The position numbers and the translations under genes were made by a program. From NCBI GenBank assembly GCA_039105265.1, contig JAPFFF010000028.1:1364001-1428000 (forward strand): 64,000 bases of DNA, given 5' to 3'. This document shows, in pieces, positions 38,801 to 49,000 of this stretch. The DNA comes from Tritrichomonas musculus (lineage: Eukaryota > Parabasalia > Tritrichomonadida > Tritrichomonadidae). Each line of letters begins with the position of its first letter. Positions within the stretch are counted from its first letter, which is position 1. The notes below the pieces were generated by a model, which was given only the letters and a program-made list of their open reading frames with translations, was not told the DNA's origin and ran no database searches.

Positions 38801-41800
38801 ATTCCGGTGTGTCGTCGTTCAACACGAACCAGTCGAGTGTACGTTTGGCGTCTTCAGCGTAGAATTTCTGAAGGAACTTCTTGTAGCCAAGCGAGGAAGG
38901 AGAGTTGTTGAGAATCTCCAATTCCTCTAGCTTGGCGCGTATGAATTTCATCCTTTCATCGTAATGCTCGTCGTAAATCAAACCGTCAATTGAGTCCAAG
39001 TCACCACTCCCAAGAAGTTGAGAGAACTCCAAAGGAGCCTGTGACAGAAAGCGAACAAGCTTCTCTTTGATGTCTGCGATGACATTACGTTGAGGTTGAT
39101 CGAGATCATCATCAGTGATGTGAATGCGGGAATGCAGGAGTTCAATACCAGCGATGAATTTGGAGGCCGACTTCATCTGAATCGGTGTCTCCAAGGAATG
39201 CGGGCGACGAATCTTATCTGAACCTCTCCGTGCCGAACGAACGAACTTCCTAATCGACTTCCGTAGAATGAGAATGATTTTCGAAATCATCCCTTCGCAG
39301 AGAAGCATTCGGCTGCTCTTTTCCAAAGAGTCAGAGAGGTTAATAGCTTCATTATACCAATTGAGAACATCCTTGACTTCACTGTTAAACACTTCTTCGA
39401 ACTTTTTCCTGTGCTTCGCTAAACGGTCACCCCACAGCTTCGGGAGGTGCACGAAATCATCATCTTCCTTCATGCACCTCGACTTCCAATTCTCAGCTTT
39501 GGACAGGCAACTCTCAATGTCCACGATCGAAGCTGACGCTGGGTGAGCCGGATGTTCATCAATTGTGTGAGTATCTTCTTCGCTAGATGAAGAGACTGAA
39601 TGCAAGTGCGCCTCAGGTAGTCTCTCGTTGGCAGGTATGAACCCAGCCTGTCGTCTCCGTCTGCGTGAGTCTTCCCCGCGACGACGATCTTCCATCACTT
39701 GGAGATCCACCGATTCGTCTGCCCGAGGTTGCACTGGCATCTGTCTCTCATCATCTTGAGTGACTCTGTTCTCACTCCTCACAATCTTGATTCTCTCCAG
39801 GTCAGTGTTGGCTTCACGAATTTCATCGTCATCGGTTTCAGGCGAAAGCCAATTAACGGATATACTGATGTCGATTGCCTGAACCCGATGACCTTCAACA
39901 TTGGCCTGGGGATGTGATCTGTTGGTATGCTGTTTGACTGTAGCTTTGTCTCTACCAACGAAGTCCTTGCATTTCATGCACAAGGAACCGTGCAGGTCAT
40001 GGTAAACATCGCTAGCCACAAGTAATTTCCGATGTTTCTTAGCGTGCAGAATGCTCATCGCCCAGAAGACTCCAACTTCACGTTTAAGCGCTTCCATGTC
40101 CTGGTGCGATGAGCCCATGTGGCTGCTCAATGAGTTCGCTCTGCTGACCAAGTAGTCGCAGTCGCTGCACGGACAAACGTGAATGGTACGATAGTGAAAA
40201 GCGTCAGGCGGAAGGTGAGGTGAATCGATCTTCCACCTCAGCTTCCTGCCGACAATGTACTCGAACGCCGCTTGCTCCAGAGGAATGTTATTCGTCGTGT
40301 GCGTCGATTTGAGGTGAAAAGACAAGGACGCACATGTGGGAAACGTTTTGTCGCAGCAAGGGCAGTAAAACTGCCCAACTCCTAACCATCTGTCTTTCTG
40401 ATACATGAGGAGAATGATAGGAGTGTCAACGTCGCTAACGTTTGCGAATGGTGAAGTGTCGATGTTTGCCACCTGCAAGATATCAATGAGAGACTTCATG
40501 TCTGTTTTGGTCTTCACACCAGCCAATTCGCTCACGATCCAATCAATGGAAACATTGTCACCCACAGGTGAAGAAGGATTATCATCACTACCACCGTGAT
40601 TGTCATCATCGGAATGATCAGAGTGTTCAGAGTGAGAATGAGCATCGGTGAACTCTTCAGCACCACTAACAACGCTGCTTGTACCAGAAGAGTTACTGGT
40701 AGTTTGAGTACCTAAGGAGTTGGTTCGAGATCCGAGGAAATTATTGTTTGAGAATGTGTTAAGCAACGAATGGTTCCCAGAGAGAGTAAATAGTGGAACC
40801 ACTTTCTCATTGATCTCGAACACAAACTTAGGTACCTCAATCACTGATGTGAATAATTTCTCCTTCGTGACTACTTGATGATGATCGATGTGAGCAGTTG
40901 ACGTGACAACCCGATCGTCAACGCCAACAGAATGGTGCGTGATGTGAGCCGTTGACGTGACGGTTTGGTTGTCAACGTCAACGTTGTGGTGAGTGACGTG
41001 AGCTGTTGACGCGACAACCCGATTGTCAACGTCAACAGCGTGATGAGCGACGTGAGCTGTTGACTTGACAATCTGATTGTCAACGTCAACAGCGTGATGA
41101 GCGACGTGAGCTGTTGACTTGACAATCTGATTGTCAACGTCAACAGCGTGATGAGCGACGTGAGCTGTTGACTTGACAATCTGATTGTCAACGTCAACAG
41201 CGTGATGAGCGACGTGAGCTGTTGACGTGACAATCTGATTGTCAACGTCAACAGCGTGATGAGCGACGTGAGCTGTTGACTTGACAATCTGATTGTCAAC
41301 GTCAACAGCGTGATGAGCGACGTGAGCTGTTGATTTGACAATCTGATTGTCAACGTCAACAGCGTGATGAGCGACGTGAGCTGTTGATTTGACAATCTGA
41401 TTGTCAACGTCAACAGTGTGATGAGCGACGTGAGCTGTTGACTTGACAGTCTGATTGTCAACGTCAACAGCGTGATGAGCGACGTGGGCTGTTGACTTGA
41501 CAATCTGATTGTCAACGTCAACAGAATGATTAGCAACGAGGGCTGTTGACTTGACAGTCTGATAGTCAACGTCAACAGAATGATGAGCGACGTGGGCTGT
41601 TGACTTGACAATCTGATTGTCAACGTCAACATTATGATGTACCACGTGTGCCGTTGACGCGACAATCTGATTGTCGACGTCAACGCTATGATGAGCAACA
41701 TGAGCCATTGACGCGACAACCCGATTGTCGACGTCAACGCTGTGGTGAGCTACATGAGCAGTTGACTCGACAGTCTGGTTGTCGACGTCAACGCTATGAT

Positions 41801-42896
41801 GAACAAGATTAACATTGTTATGAGAAACATTATAGTTAGAGATATTATTATTAATGAAACTATTATTAGTGAAACTATTACTATTATTAACATTGAACAT
41901 ATTGGTATTCATGACTGACATGTGATTTGAAAAGTCGGTGAAGTGATTATTGCAACCGATGTTGCACGAGAATGAGACCGCCAGCGAGTTTAATACATTG
42001 TATACATGGGAAACAAAAGGCGAACGTGGGAAGGAGCAAAAATTGAATGGAACCGCCGGAACCGTGCTCGGATGGACGAAGGTCTCAGGGAGGAGCACCT
42101 TCTGGCTGAGTTCTGCATCTGATGCAGGTACTGCCGGGCGGTTTCGGTCGAGTATTGGTTGCCCATTCGAAATGATCATTTGTCCTCGGGCAACCAATAC
42201 ACCTTCAACTGACTTATCCTTTGCAAGGTAACTCAGAGGGGAACGGGCAGCCAGTGAAGGATCGCTCGTAATGACGAACCAAGAGGGGTTCTGACCACCC
42301 TCTGGATTCGTCGGATTATAGTGTACTCCTGACTGCAGGAGTACCTCTGTCGTCCTTTGTGTATTAGGAACTATGAGATTTCTGGCGCAATTTGGTCGGC
42401 TCGTAGAATCACTTTGATGCGCATCTGATCTAAATTCTTCGGAATCTGAAAAGTCTGGGGAAACGTTGGAATCGCTCTGTGAGGTACTCCGTATGTTGAT
42501 AGGAGCAGGTCCAACCGGCGGGTGCCGCTGCTCCGTAGGATATGAAATTCGATCTGTGAGTGAGTATTGCGCGGGAAGATTATGAGGAACATTTGGAACA
42601 TATCGAGGCTGTGTATTTGATTGAGTTGAGTTCGGGGCAAACTGGTCCCCGTTTTTGTGCGTCTTTGAATTGATCTCTCTTGAGTGGCGAGATATTGGAG
42701 AAGTAGCGAGTTTGTTGTAATTTATATTGAAAGGGCTATCTACTGTACTAATTTGAGGCGAAAAACTGCGAAATTCGGGTGTTCCATTTCCATCATCATC
42801 AGAAAAATTTCCACCAAAATCATCAATTTTGGTATCAATCGAATCAGCGTCGAGTGCTAATTCGGAAAATCTAGGTTTGGTCGTGCAAAAAAGCAT
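35868..42896 (-). CDS. LINE polyprotein of U9: zinc fingers, RT, CCHC, RLE
   Basis: 2,342 residues, uninterrupted; used here as the reference map. Residues 1-345 are polar, with a conserved block at about 190-255. Residues 366-671 are 17 copies of the 18-residue repeat. C2H2 fingers lie at about 845-866, 908-931 and 973-995. An Arg-rich cluster lies near 1071-1083. RT spans about 1470-1745, with the motif A Asp near 1562 and YADD near 1661-1664. The CCHC knuckle (CTRC, H, C) is near 2029-2045. The endonuclease has Asp of RPD near 2099 and Glu of IAEF near 2112. The tail from about 2215 is acidic. This order matches R2/NeSL/CRE-type LINEs with a restriction-like endonuclease, but the N terminus is far longer than in R2. 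No AP endonuclease or protease domain was recognised. Confidence 0.94.
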   Translation of the reverse strand: MLFCTTKPRFSELALDADSIDTKIDDFGGNFSDDDGNGTPEFRSFSPQISTVDSPFNINYNKLATSPISRHSREINSKTHKNGDQFAPNSTQSNTQPRYVPNVPHNLPAQYSLTDRISYPTEQRHPPVGPAPINIRSTSQSDSNVSPDFSDSEEFRSDAHQSDSTSRPNCARNLIVPNTQRTTEVLLQSGVHYNPTNPEGGQNPSWFVITSDPSLAARSPLSYLAKDKSVEGVLVARGQMIISNGQPILDRNRPAVPASDAELSQKVLLPETFVHPSTVPAVPFNFCSFPRSPFVSHVYNVLNSLAVSFSCNIGCNNHFTDFSNHMSVMNTNMFNVNNSNSFTNNSFINNNISNYNVSHNNVNLVHHSVDVDNQTVESTAHVAHHSVDVDNRVVASMAHVAHHSVDVDNQIVASTAHVVHHNVDVDNQIVKSTAHVAHHSVDVDYQTVKSTALVANHSVDVDNQIVKSTAHVAHHAVDVDNQTVKSTAHVAHHTVDVDNQIVKSTAHVAHHAVDVDNQIVKSTAHVAHHAVDVDNQIVKSTAHVAHHAVDVDNQIVTSTAHVAHHAVDVDNQIVKSTAHVAHHAVDVDNQIVKSTAHVAHHAVDVDNQIVKSTAHVAHHAVDVDNRVVASTAHVTHHNVDVDNQTVTSTAHITHHSVGVDDRVVTSTAHIDHHQVVTKEKLFTSVIEVPKFVFEINEKVVPLFTLSGNHSLLNTFSNNNFLGSRTNSLGTQTTSNSSGTSSVVSGAEEFTDAHSHSEHSDHSDDDNHGGSDDNPSSPVGDNVSIDWIVSELAGVKTKTDMKSLIDILQVANIDTSPFANVSDVDTPIILLMYQKDRWLGVGQFYCPCCDKTFPTCASLSFHLKSTHTTNNIPLEQAAFEYIVGRKLRWKIDSPHLPPDAFHYRTIHVCPCSDCDYLVSRANSLSSHMGSSHQDMEALKREVGVFWAMSILHAKKHRKLLVASDVYHDLHGSLCMKCKDFVGRDKATVKQHTNRSHPQANVEGHRVQAIDISISVNWLSPETDDDEIREANTDLERIKIVRSENRVTQDDERQMPVQPRADESVDLQVMEDRRRGEDSRRRRRQAGFIPANERLPEAHLHSVSSSSEEDTHTIDEHPAHPASASIVDIESCLSKAENWKSRCMKEDDDFVHLPKLWGDRLAKHRKKFEEVFNSEVKDVLNWYNEAINLSDSLEKSSRMLLCEGMISKIILILRKSIRKFVRSARRGSDKIRRPHSLETPIQMKSASKFIAGIELLHSRIHITDDDLDQPQRNVIADIKEKLVRFLSQAPLEFSQLLGSGDLDSIDGLIYDEHYDERMKFIRAKLEELEILNNSPSSLGYKKFLQKFYAEDAKRTLDWFVLNDDTPECVVPVEDFENVYGSSWSDAAALGDDPDGVYTLQRRISSNNSDELKSLILNEEAILKAVRSRSNLSAVGCDGISNGVWKVGGSVTATIIKNVLCCMLDTGLFPEVLKMNKTVMLFKKGDPDDAHSWRPITITPTIYRMLMCHISRSLQTLNSKHRFISPSQKGFMRIPAGAAEHATVVDEMIHDAARNQKSLYITTIDFSDAFGSVPHKLIKKNLTDIGFDLSFVKTIINSYRDSSTKIISNNRRSNSICFRKGVKQGCPLSPTLFNICIEPLLARLNACKEDGYHWLDSATTVQAYADDIIVFSDSEVGMKNLLSVVEHFCSYAGDMKINCKKCHAFTYIAHNGSRSVLNDNFTIAGGRIDNISIQNNTTYLGLPIACKSSQRKHHVFRRIEDMTKDVIRITSSALRFTQAVDAIKRFVIPKIDYELMANTAPTNCLSRLDELIRGKLSKMIGAAGIPTAWFYTTKNDGGLYIQKLTDRQKALTIRLYIALMESNDKSIRDMVKASDEAEIIFRDATIDLTSPFLHLKVKDNGALDAKRNRGTSNILARCVKALHDANMGLILKDDMFTLKDLNSNVTYDVNTSNVVKHIMKVMSDRYYSDLCQHKMRGHTFTTLKNSPLSNYFMKPNALMADSVVRFAIKARTNTLMTASLAAHRNPQMSNRCTRCGQIETLNHILNGCKRCKHKFTKRHDEVVKVLCKYLTEKKRVIVHCNQSVRGRSNEHITGDSASLRPDVWWWDGDQLKIAEFTIPYGMLSGNDDESTLVIRRREKLNKYQKLVDDCRNQLNCNVSLFVFIVSSLGAIPDDTINELKKVTVTTKDALKLAGRMVAAALRESMILYIDTKIKKRVNDNNEDEDNDNDNGNDYDNDVENVNVLDTDGDDDSNDLNDTSSNVTDGESADDEYNSVNILDDEEWRELIDASADVDRSGPPSELDTTDDETDVLENPGTTPLWNQTQGADPASATEEEGVQHSSSEF
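40884..41801 (-). repeat. 54-bp coding repeat, 17 copies (U9)
   Basis: Seventeen in-frame copies of the 18-residue unit. The outer copies (HHSVDVDNQTVES, NRVVASM, and the terminal HHSVGVDD) are individually distinct. The central copies (HHAVDVDNQIVKSTAHVA) are almost identical, the usual sign of recent expansion from the middle by slippage or unequal exchange. Confidence 0.95.
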
Positions 42897-43037
42897 ATAT
42901 GAAAACTAAAAAAAAAATCTCCTCCCGTGTGGAAAATTCGTTTATTAATCATTAGAGTAAGTATAAAATACTAATAAACGAGAGTGATGATTCACTCACA
43001 ATAAAATAAAAGGGGCGGGCCCCAATAAAAAATCTGC

Positions 43038-46000
43038 CTAAAATTCAGAAGAGGAGTGTTGGACTCCCTCCTCTTCGGTAGCGGAGGCAGGGTCGGCACC
43101 TTGAGTTTGGTTCCATAGTGGGGTGGTGCCTGGATTTTCCAGTACGTCAGTTTCATCATCAGTAGTGTCAAGCTCAGACGGGGGCCCCGACCTGTCAACA
43201 TCCGCACTTGCATCAATGAGTTCCCGCCATTCTTCGTCGTCCAGGATGTTGACAGAGTTGTACTCATCGTCTGCGGACTCCCCGTCGGTAACATTGGAGC
43301 TAGTATCATTGAGATCATTAGAATCATCGTCACCATCAGTATCAAGAACATTAACATTTTCAACATCGTTATCATAATCGTTACCATTATCGTTATCGTT
43401 ATCTTCATCTTCATTGTTGTCGTTAACCCTCTTCTTAATCTTAGTATCAATGTACAATATCATAGATTCCCGTAAAGCGGCTGCTACCATCCTCCCTGCA
43501 AGTTTGAGTGCGTCTTTGGTCGTGACTGTCACTTTCTTGAGTTCATTGATGGTGTCATCGGGTATTGCACCGAGGGAGGAGACAATGAACACAAATAGCG
43601 ACACATTGCAGTTCAACTGGTTTCTGCAATCATCGACAAGCTTCTGGTACTTGTTCAACTTCTCTCTGCGTCGTATGACTAAGGTGGATTCATCATCATT
43701 GCCAGATAACATTCCGTATGGGATGGTGAATTCAGCTATCTTCAGCTGGTCACCGTCCCACCACCATACATCTGGTCTGAGAGAAGCAGAGTCACCAGTG
43801 ATGTGTTCGTTGCTGCGTCCACGAACACTTTGGTTACAATGCACGATGACTCTCTTCTTTTCGGTAAGGTACTTGCAAAGTACCTTGACAACTTCGTCGT
43901 GTCTCTTTGTGAATTTGTGTTTGCACCGCTTGCACCCGTTTAAGATGTGATTGAGAGTTTCAATCTGTCCACAACGAGTGCAACGGTTACTCATTTGAGG
44001 GTTTCTGTGAGCAGCAAGTGATGCTGTCATGAGCGTATTCGTACGTGCTTTGATAGCGAATCTGACGACAGAGTCCGCCATCAAAGCATTGGGCTTCATG
44101 AAGTAGTTGCTCAATGGTGAGTTTTTCAATGTCGTGAATGTATGTCCTCTCATCTTGTGCTGACAAAGATCTGAATAGTAACGGTCACTCATGACTTTCA
44201 TGATGTGTTTAACAACATTAGAGGTGTTAACATCATATGTGACATTACTATTCAGATCTTTGAGCGTAAACATATCATCTTTGAGTATCAGACCCATGTT
44301 AGCGTCGTGCAAAGCTTTAACACATCGGGCTAAGATGTTCGACGTCCCGCGGTTACGCTTTGCATCTAACGCACCATTGTCTTTAACTTTCAGGTGCAAG
44401 AACGGTGAAGTCAAGTCGATGGTAGCATCCCTGAAGATGATCTCGGCTTCATCAGAAGCCTTGACCATATCACGGATGCTTTTATCGTTAGACTCCATCA
44501 AAGCAATGTAGAGTCTGATAGTGAGAGCTTTCTGGCGATCTGTGAGTTTCTGTATGTAAAGACCGCCATCGTTTTTCGTCGTGTAGAACCAGGCGGTTGG
44601 AATACCAGCAGCACCGATCATTTTGGACAGCTTGCCCCGAATGAGTTCATCTAATCGACTGAGGCAATTTGTCGGTGCTGTGTTCGCCATCAGTTCGTAG
44701 TCAATCTTGGGAATCACGAACCGTTTGATGGCGTCAACCGCTTGTGTGAACCGAAGAGCGCTGCTAGTAATTCGAATGACGTCCTTCGTCATGTCTTCGA
44801 TTCGCCGAAAAACGTGATGTTTACGCTGCGAAGATTTGCACGCGATTGGAAGTCCGAGATACGTTGTATTGTTCTGAATACTGATGTTATCAATACGTCC
44901 TCCAGCAATGGTGAAGTTGTCGTTCAACACACTGCGAGAACCATTGTGAGCAATGTATGTGAAAGCGTGGCACTTCTTGCAGTTGATCTTCATGTCGCCT
45001 GCATAACTGCAGAAGTGCTCCACGACCGAAAGCAAGTTCTTCATCCCGACTTCCGAGTCCGAGAACACGATTATGTCATCGGCGTAAGCTTGAACGGTTG
45101 TCGCTGAGTCCAACCAATGATAACCGTCCTCCTTGCAAGCGTTCAACCGCGCGAGGAGAGGTTCGATACAAATGTTGAATAATGTCGGACTCAGCGGGCA
45201 ACCTTGCTTGACGCCTTTGCGAAAACAGATAGAATTAGATCGTCTGTTGTTGCTGATGATCTTCGTCGAAGAGTCTCTGTACGAATTAATAATCGTTTTA
45301 ACAAAAGAAAGATCAAAGCCAATGTCTGTAAGATTCTTTTTAATAAGTTTATGTGGTACGGAACCAAATGCATCAGAAAAGTCGATCGTCGTGATGTAGA
45401 GTGACTTTTGGTTCCGTGCAGCATCGTGTATCATCTCATCAACCACAGTTGCATGCTCAGCCGCTCCAGCTGGAATACGCATGAATCCTTTCTGACTCGG
45501 TGATATGAACCTATGTTTTGAATTCAGCGTTTGAAGCGAGCGGCTGATGTGACACATCAGCATCCGATAAATCGTCGGAGTGATGGTGATAGGACGCCAC
45601 GAATGGGCGTCGTCAGGGTCTCCTTTCTTAAACAACATGACGGTTTTGTTCATTTTCAACACCTCCGGAAAGAGACCCGTGTCAAGCATGCAACACAACA
45701 CATTCTTGATGATCGTCGCCGTGACACTCCCGCCAACCTTCCACACACCATTTGAAATGCCGTCGCATCCGACGGCAGACAGATTGGATCTCGATCTGAC
45801 CGCTTTGAGAATAGCTTCTTCGTTGAGGATGAGTGATTTGAGTTCATCAGAATTATTCGATGAAATTCTGCGCTGAAGAGTGTAAACACCATCTGGGTCA
45901 TCCCCGAGAGCAGCAGCATCGCTCCACGAGGACCCGTACACGTTCTCGAAATCTTCGACTGGGACGACACATTCCGGTGTGTCGTCGTTCAACACGAACC

Positions 46001-49000
46001 AGTCGAGTGTACGTTTGGCGTCTTCAGCGTAGAATTTCTGAAGGAACTTCTTGTAGCCAAGCGAGGAAGGAGAGTTGTTGAGAATCTCCAATTCCTCTAG
46101 CTTGGCGCGTATGAATTTCATCCTTTCATCGTAATGCTCGTCGTAAATCAAACCGTCAATTGAGTCCAAGTCACCACTCCCAAGAAGTTGAGAGAACTCC
46201 AAAGGAGCCTGTGACAGAAAGCGAACAAGCTTCTCTTTGATGTCTGCGATGACATTACGTTGAGGTTGATCGAGATCATCATCAGTGATGTGAATGCGGG
46301 AATGCAGGAGTTCAATACCAGCGATGAATTTGGAGGCCGACTTCATCTGAATCGGTGTCTCCAAGGAATGCGGGCGACGAATCTTATCTGAACCTCTCCG
46401 TGCCGAACGAACGAACTTCCTAATCGACTTCCGTAGAATGAGAATGATTTTCGAAATCATCCCTTCGCAGAGAAGCATTCGGCTGCTCTTTTCCAAAGAG
46501 TCAGAGAGGTTAATAGCTTCATTATACCAATTGAGAACATCCTTGACTTCACTGTTAAACACTTCTTCGAACTTTTTCCTGTGCTTCGCTAAACGGTCAC
46601 CCCACAGCTTCGGGAGGTGCACGAAATCATCATCTTCCTTCATGCACCTCGACTTCCAATTCTCAGCTTTGGACAGGCAACTCTCAATGTCCACGATCGA
46701 AGCTGACGCTGGGTGAGCCGGATGTTCATCAATTGTGTGAGTATCTTCTTCGCTAGATGAAGAGACTGAATGCAAGTGCGCCTCAGGTAGTCTCTCGTTG
46801 GCAGGTATGAACCCAGCCTGTCGTCTCCGTCTGCGTGAGTCTTCCCCGCGACGACGATCTTCCATCACTTGGAGATCCACCGATTCGTCTGCCCGAGGTT
46901 GCACTGGCATCTGTCTCTCATCATCTTGAGTGACTCTGTTCTCACTCCTCACAATCTTGATTCTCTCCAGGTCAGTGTTGGCTTCACGAATTTCATCGTC
47001 ATCGGTTTCAGGCGAAAGCCAATTAACGGATATACTGATGTCGATTGCCTGAACCCGATGACCTTCAACATTGGCCTGGGGATGTGATCTGTTGGTATGC
47101 TGTTTGACTGTAGCTTTGTCTCTACCAACGAAGTCCTTGCATTTCATGCACAAGGAACCGTGCAGGTCATGGTAAACATCGCTAGCCACAAGTAATTTCC
47201 GATGTTTCTTAGCGTGCAGAATGCTCATCGCCCAGAAGACTCCAACTTCACGTTTAAGCGCTTCCATGTCCTGGTGCGATGAGCCCATGTGGCTGCTCAA
47301 TGAGTTCGCTCTGCTGACCAAGTAGTCGCAGTCGCTGCACGGACAAACGTGAATGGTACGATAGTGAAAAGCGTCAGGCGGAAGGTGAGGTGAATCGATC
47401 TTCCACCTCAGCTTCCTGCCGACAATGTACTCGAACGCCGCTTGCTCCAGAGGAATGTTATTCGTCGTGTGCGTCGATTTGAGGTGAAAAGACAAGGACG
47501 CACATGTGGGAAACGTTTTGTCGCAGCAAGGGCAGTAAAACTGCCCAACTCCTAACCATCTGTCTTTCTGATACATGAGGAGAATGATAGGAGTGTCAAC
47601 GTCGCTAACGTTTGCGAATGGTGAAGTGTCGATGTTTGCCACCTGCAAGATATCAATGAGAGACTTCATGTCTGTTTTGGTCTTCACACCAGCCAATTCG
47701 CTCACGATCCAATCAATGGAAACATTGTCACCCACAGGTGAAGAAGGATTATCATCACTACCACCGTGATTGTCATCATCGGAATGATCAGAGTGTTCAG
47801 AGTGAGAATGAGCATCGGTGAACTCTTCAGCACCACTAACAACGCTGCTTGTACCAGAAGAGTTACTGGTAGTTTGAGTACCTAAGGAGTTGGTTCGAGA
47901 TCCGAGGAAATTATTGTTTGAGAATGTGTTAAGCAACGAATGGTTCCCAGAGAGAGTAAATAGTGGAACCACTTTCTCATTGATCTCGAACACAAACTTA
48001 GGTACCTCAATCACTGATGTGAATAATTTCTCCTTCGTGACTACTTGATGATGATCGATGTGAGCAGTTGACGTGACAACCCGATCGTCAACGCCAACAG
48101 AATGGTGCGTGATGTGAGCCGTTGACGTGACGGTTTGGTTGTCAACGTCAACGTTGTGGTGAGTGACGTGAGCTGTTGACGCGACAACCCGATTGTCAAC
48201 GTCAACAGCGTGATGAGCGACGTGAGCTGTTGACTTGACAATCTGATTGTCAACGTCAACAGCGTGATGAGCGACGTGAGCTGTTGACTTGACAATCTGA
48301 TTGTCAACGTCAACAGCGTGATGAGCGACGTGAGCTGTTGACTTGACAATCTGATTGTCAACGTCAACAGCGTGATGAGCGACGTGAGCTGTTGACGTGA
48401 CAATCTGATTGTCAACGTCAACAGCGTGATGAGCGACGTGAGCTGTTGATTTGACAATCTGATTGTCAACGTCAACAGCGTGATGAGCGACGTGAGCTGT
48501 TGATTTGACAATCTGATTGTCAACGTCAACAGTGTGATGAGCGACGTGAGCTGTTGACTTGACAGTCTGATTGTCAACGTCAACAGCGTGATGAGCGACG
48601 TGGGCTGTTGACTTGACAATCTGATTGTCAACGTCAACAGAATGATTAGCAACGAGGGCTGTTGACTTGACAGTCTGATAGTCAACGTCAACAGAATGAT
48701 GAGCGACGTGGGCTGTTGACTTGACAATCTGATTGTCAACGTCAACATTATGATGTACCACGTGTGCCGTTGACGCGACAATCTGATTGTCGACGTCAAC
48801 GCTATGATGAGCAACATGAGCCATTGACGCGACAACCCGATTGTCGACGTCAACGCTGTGGTGAGCTACATGAGCAGTTGACTCGACAGTCTGGTTGTCG
48901 ACGTCAACGCTATGATGAACAAGATTAACATTGTTATGAGAAACATTATAGTTAGAGATATTATTATTAATGAAACTATTATTAGTGAAACTATTACTAT

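Larger units (their letters stand above)
35749..42918 (-). mobile_element. U9: full-length LINE, longest copy
   Basis: A 7,170-bp unit from box to box, nearly identical to U10-U12 but with one 54-bp repeat more than U10 and U11. In a patch near 38010-38035 it carries the variant aacgtcggactcagcggaca shared with U8, whereas U10-U12 carry the U3-like variant, so it is a mosaic at fine scale. Confidence 0.93.
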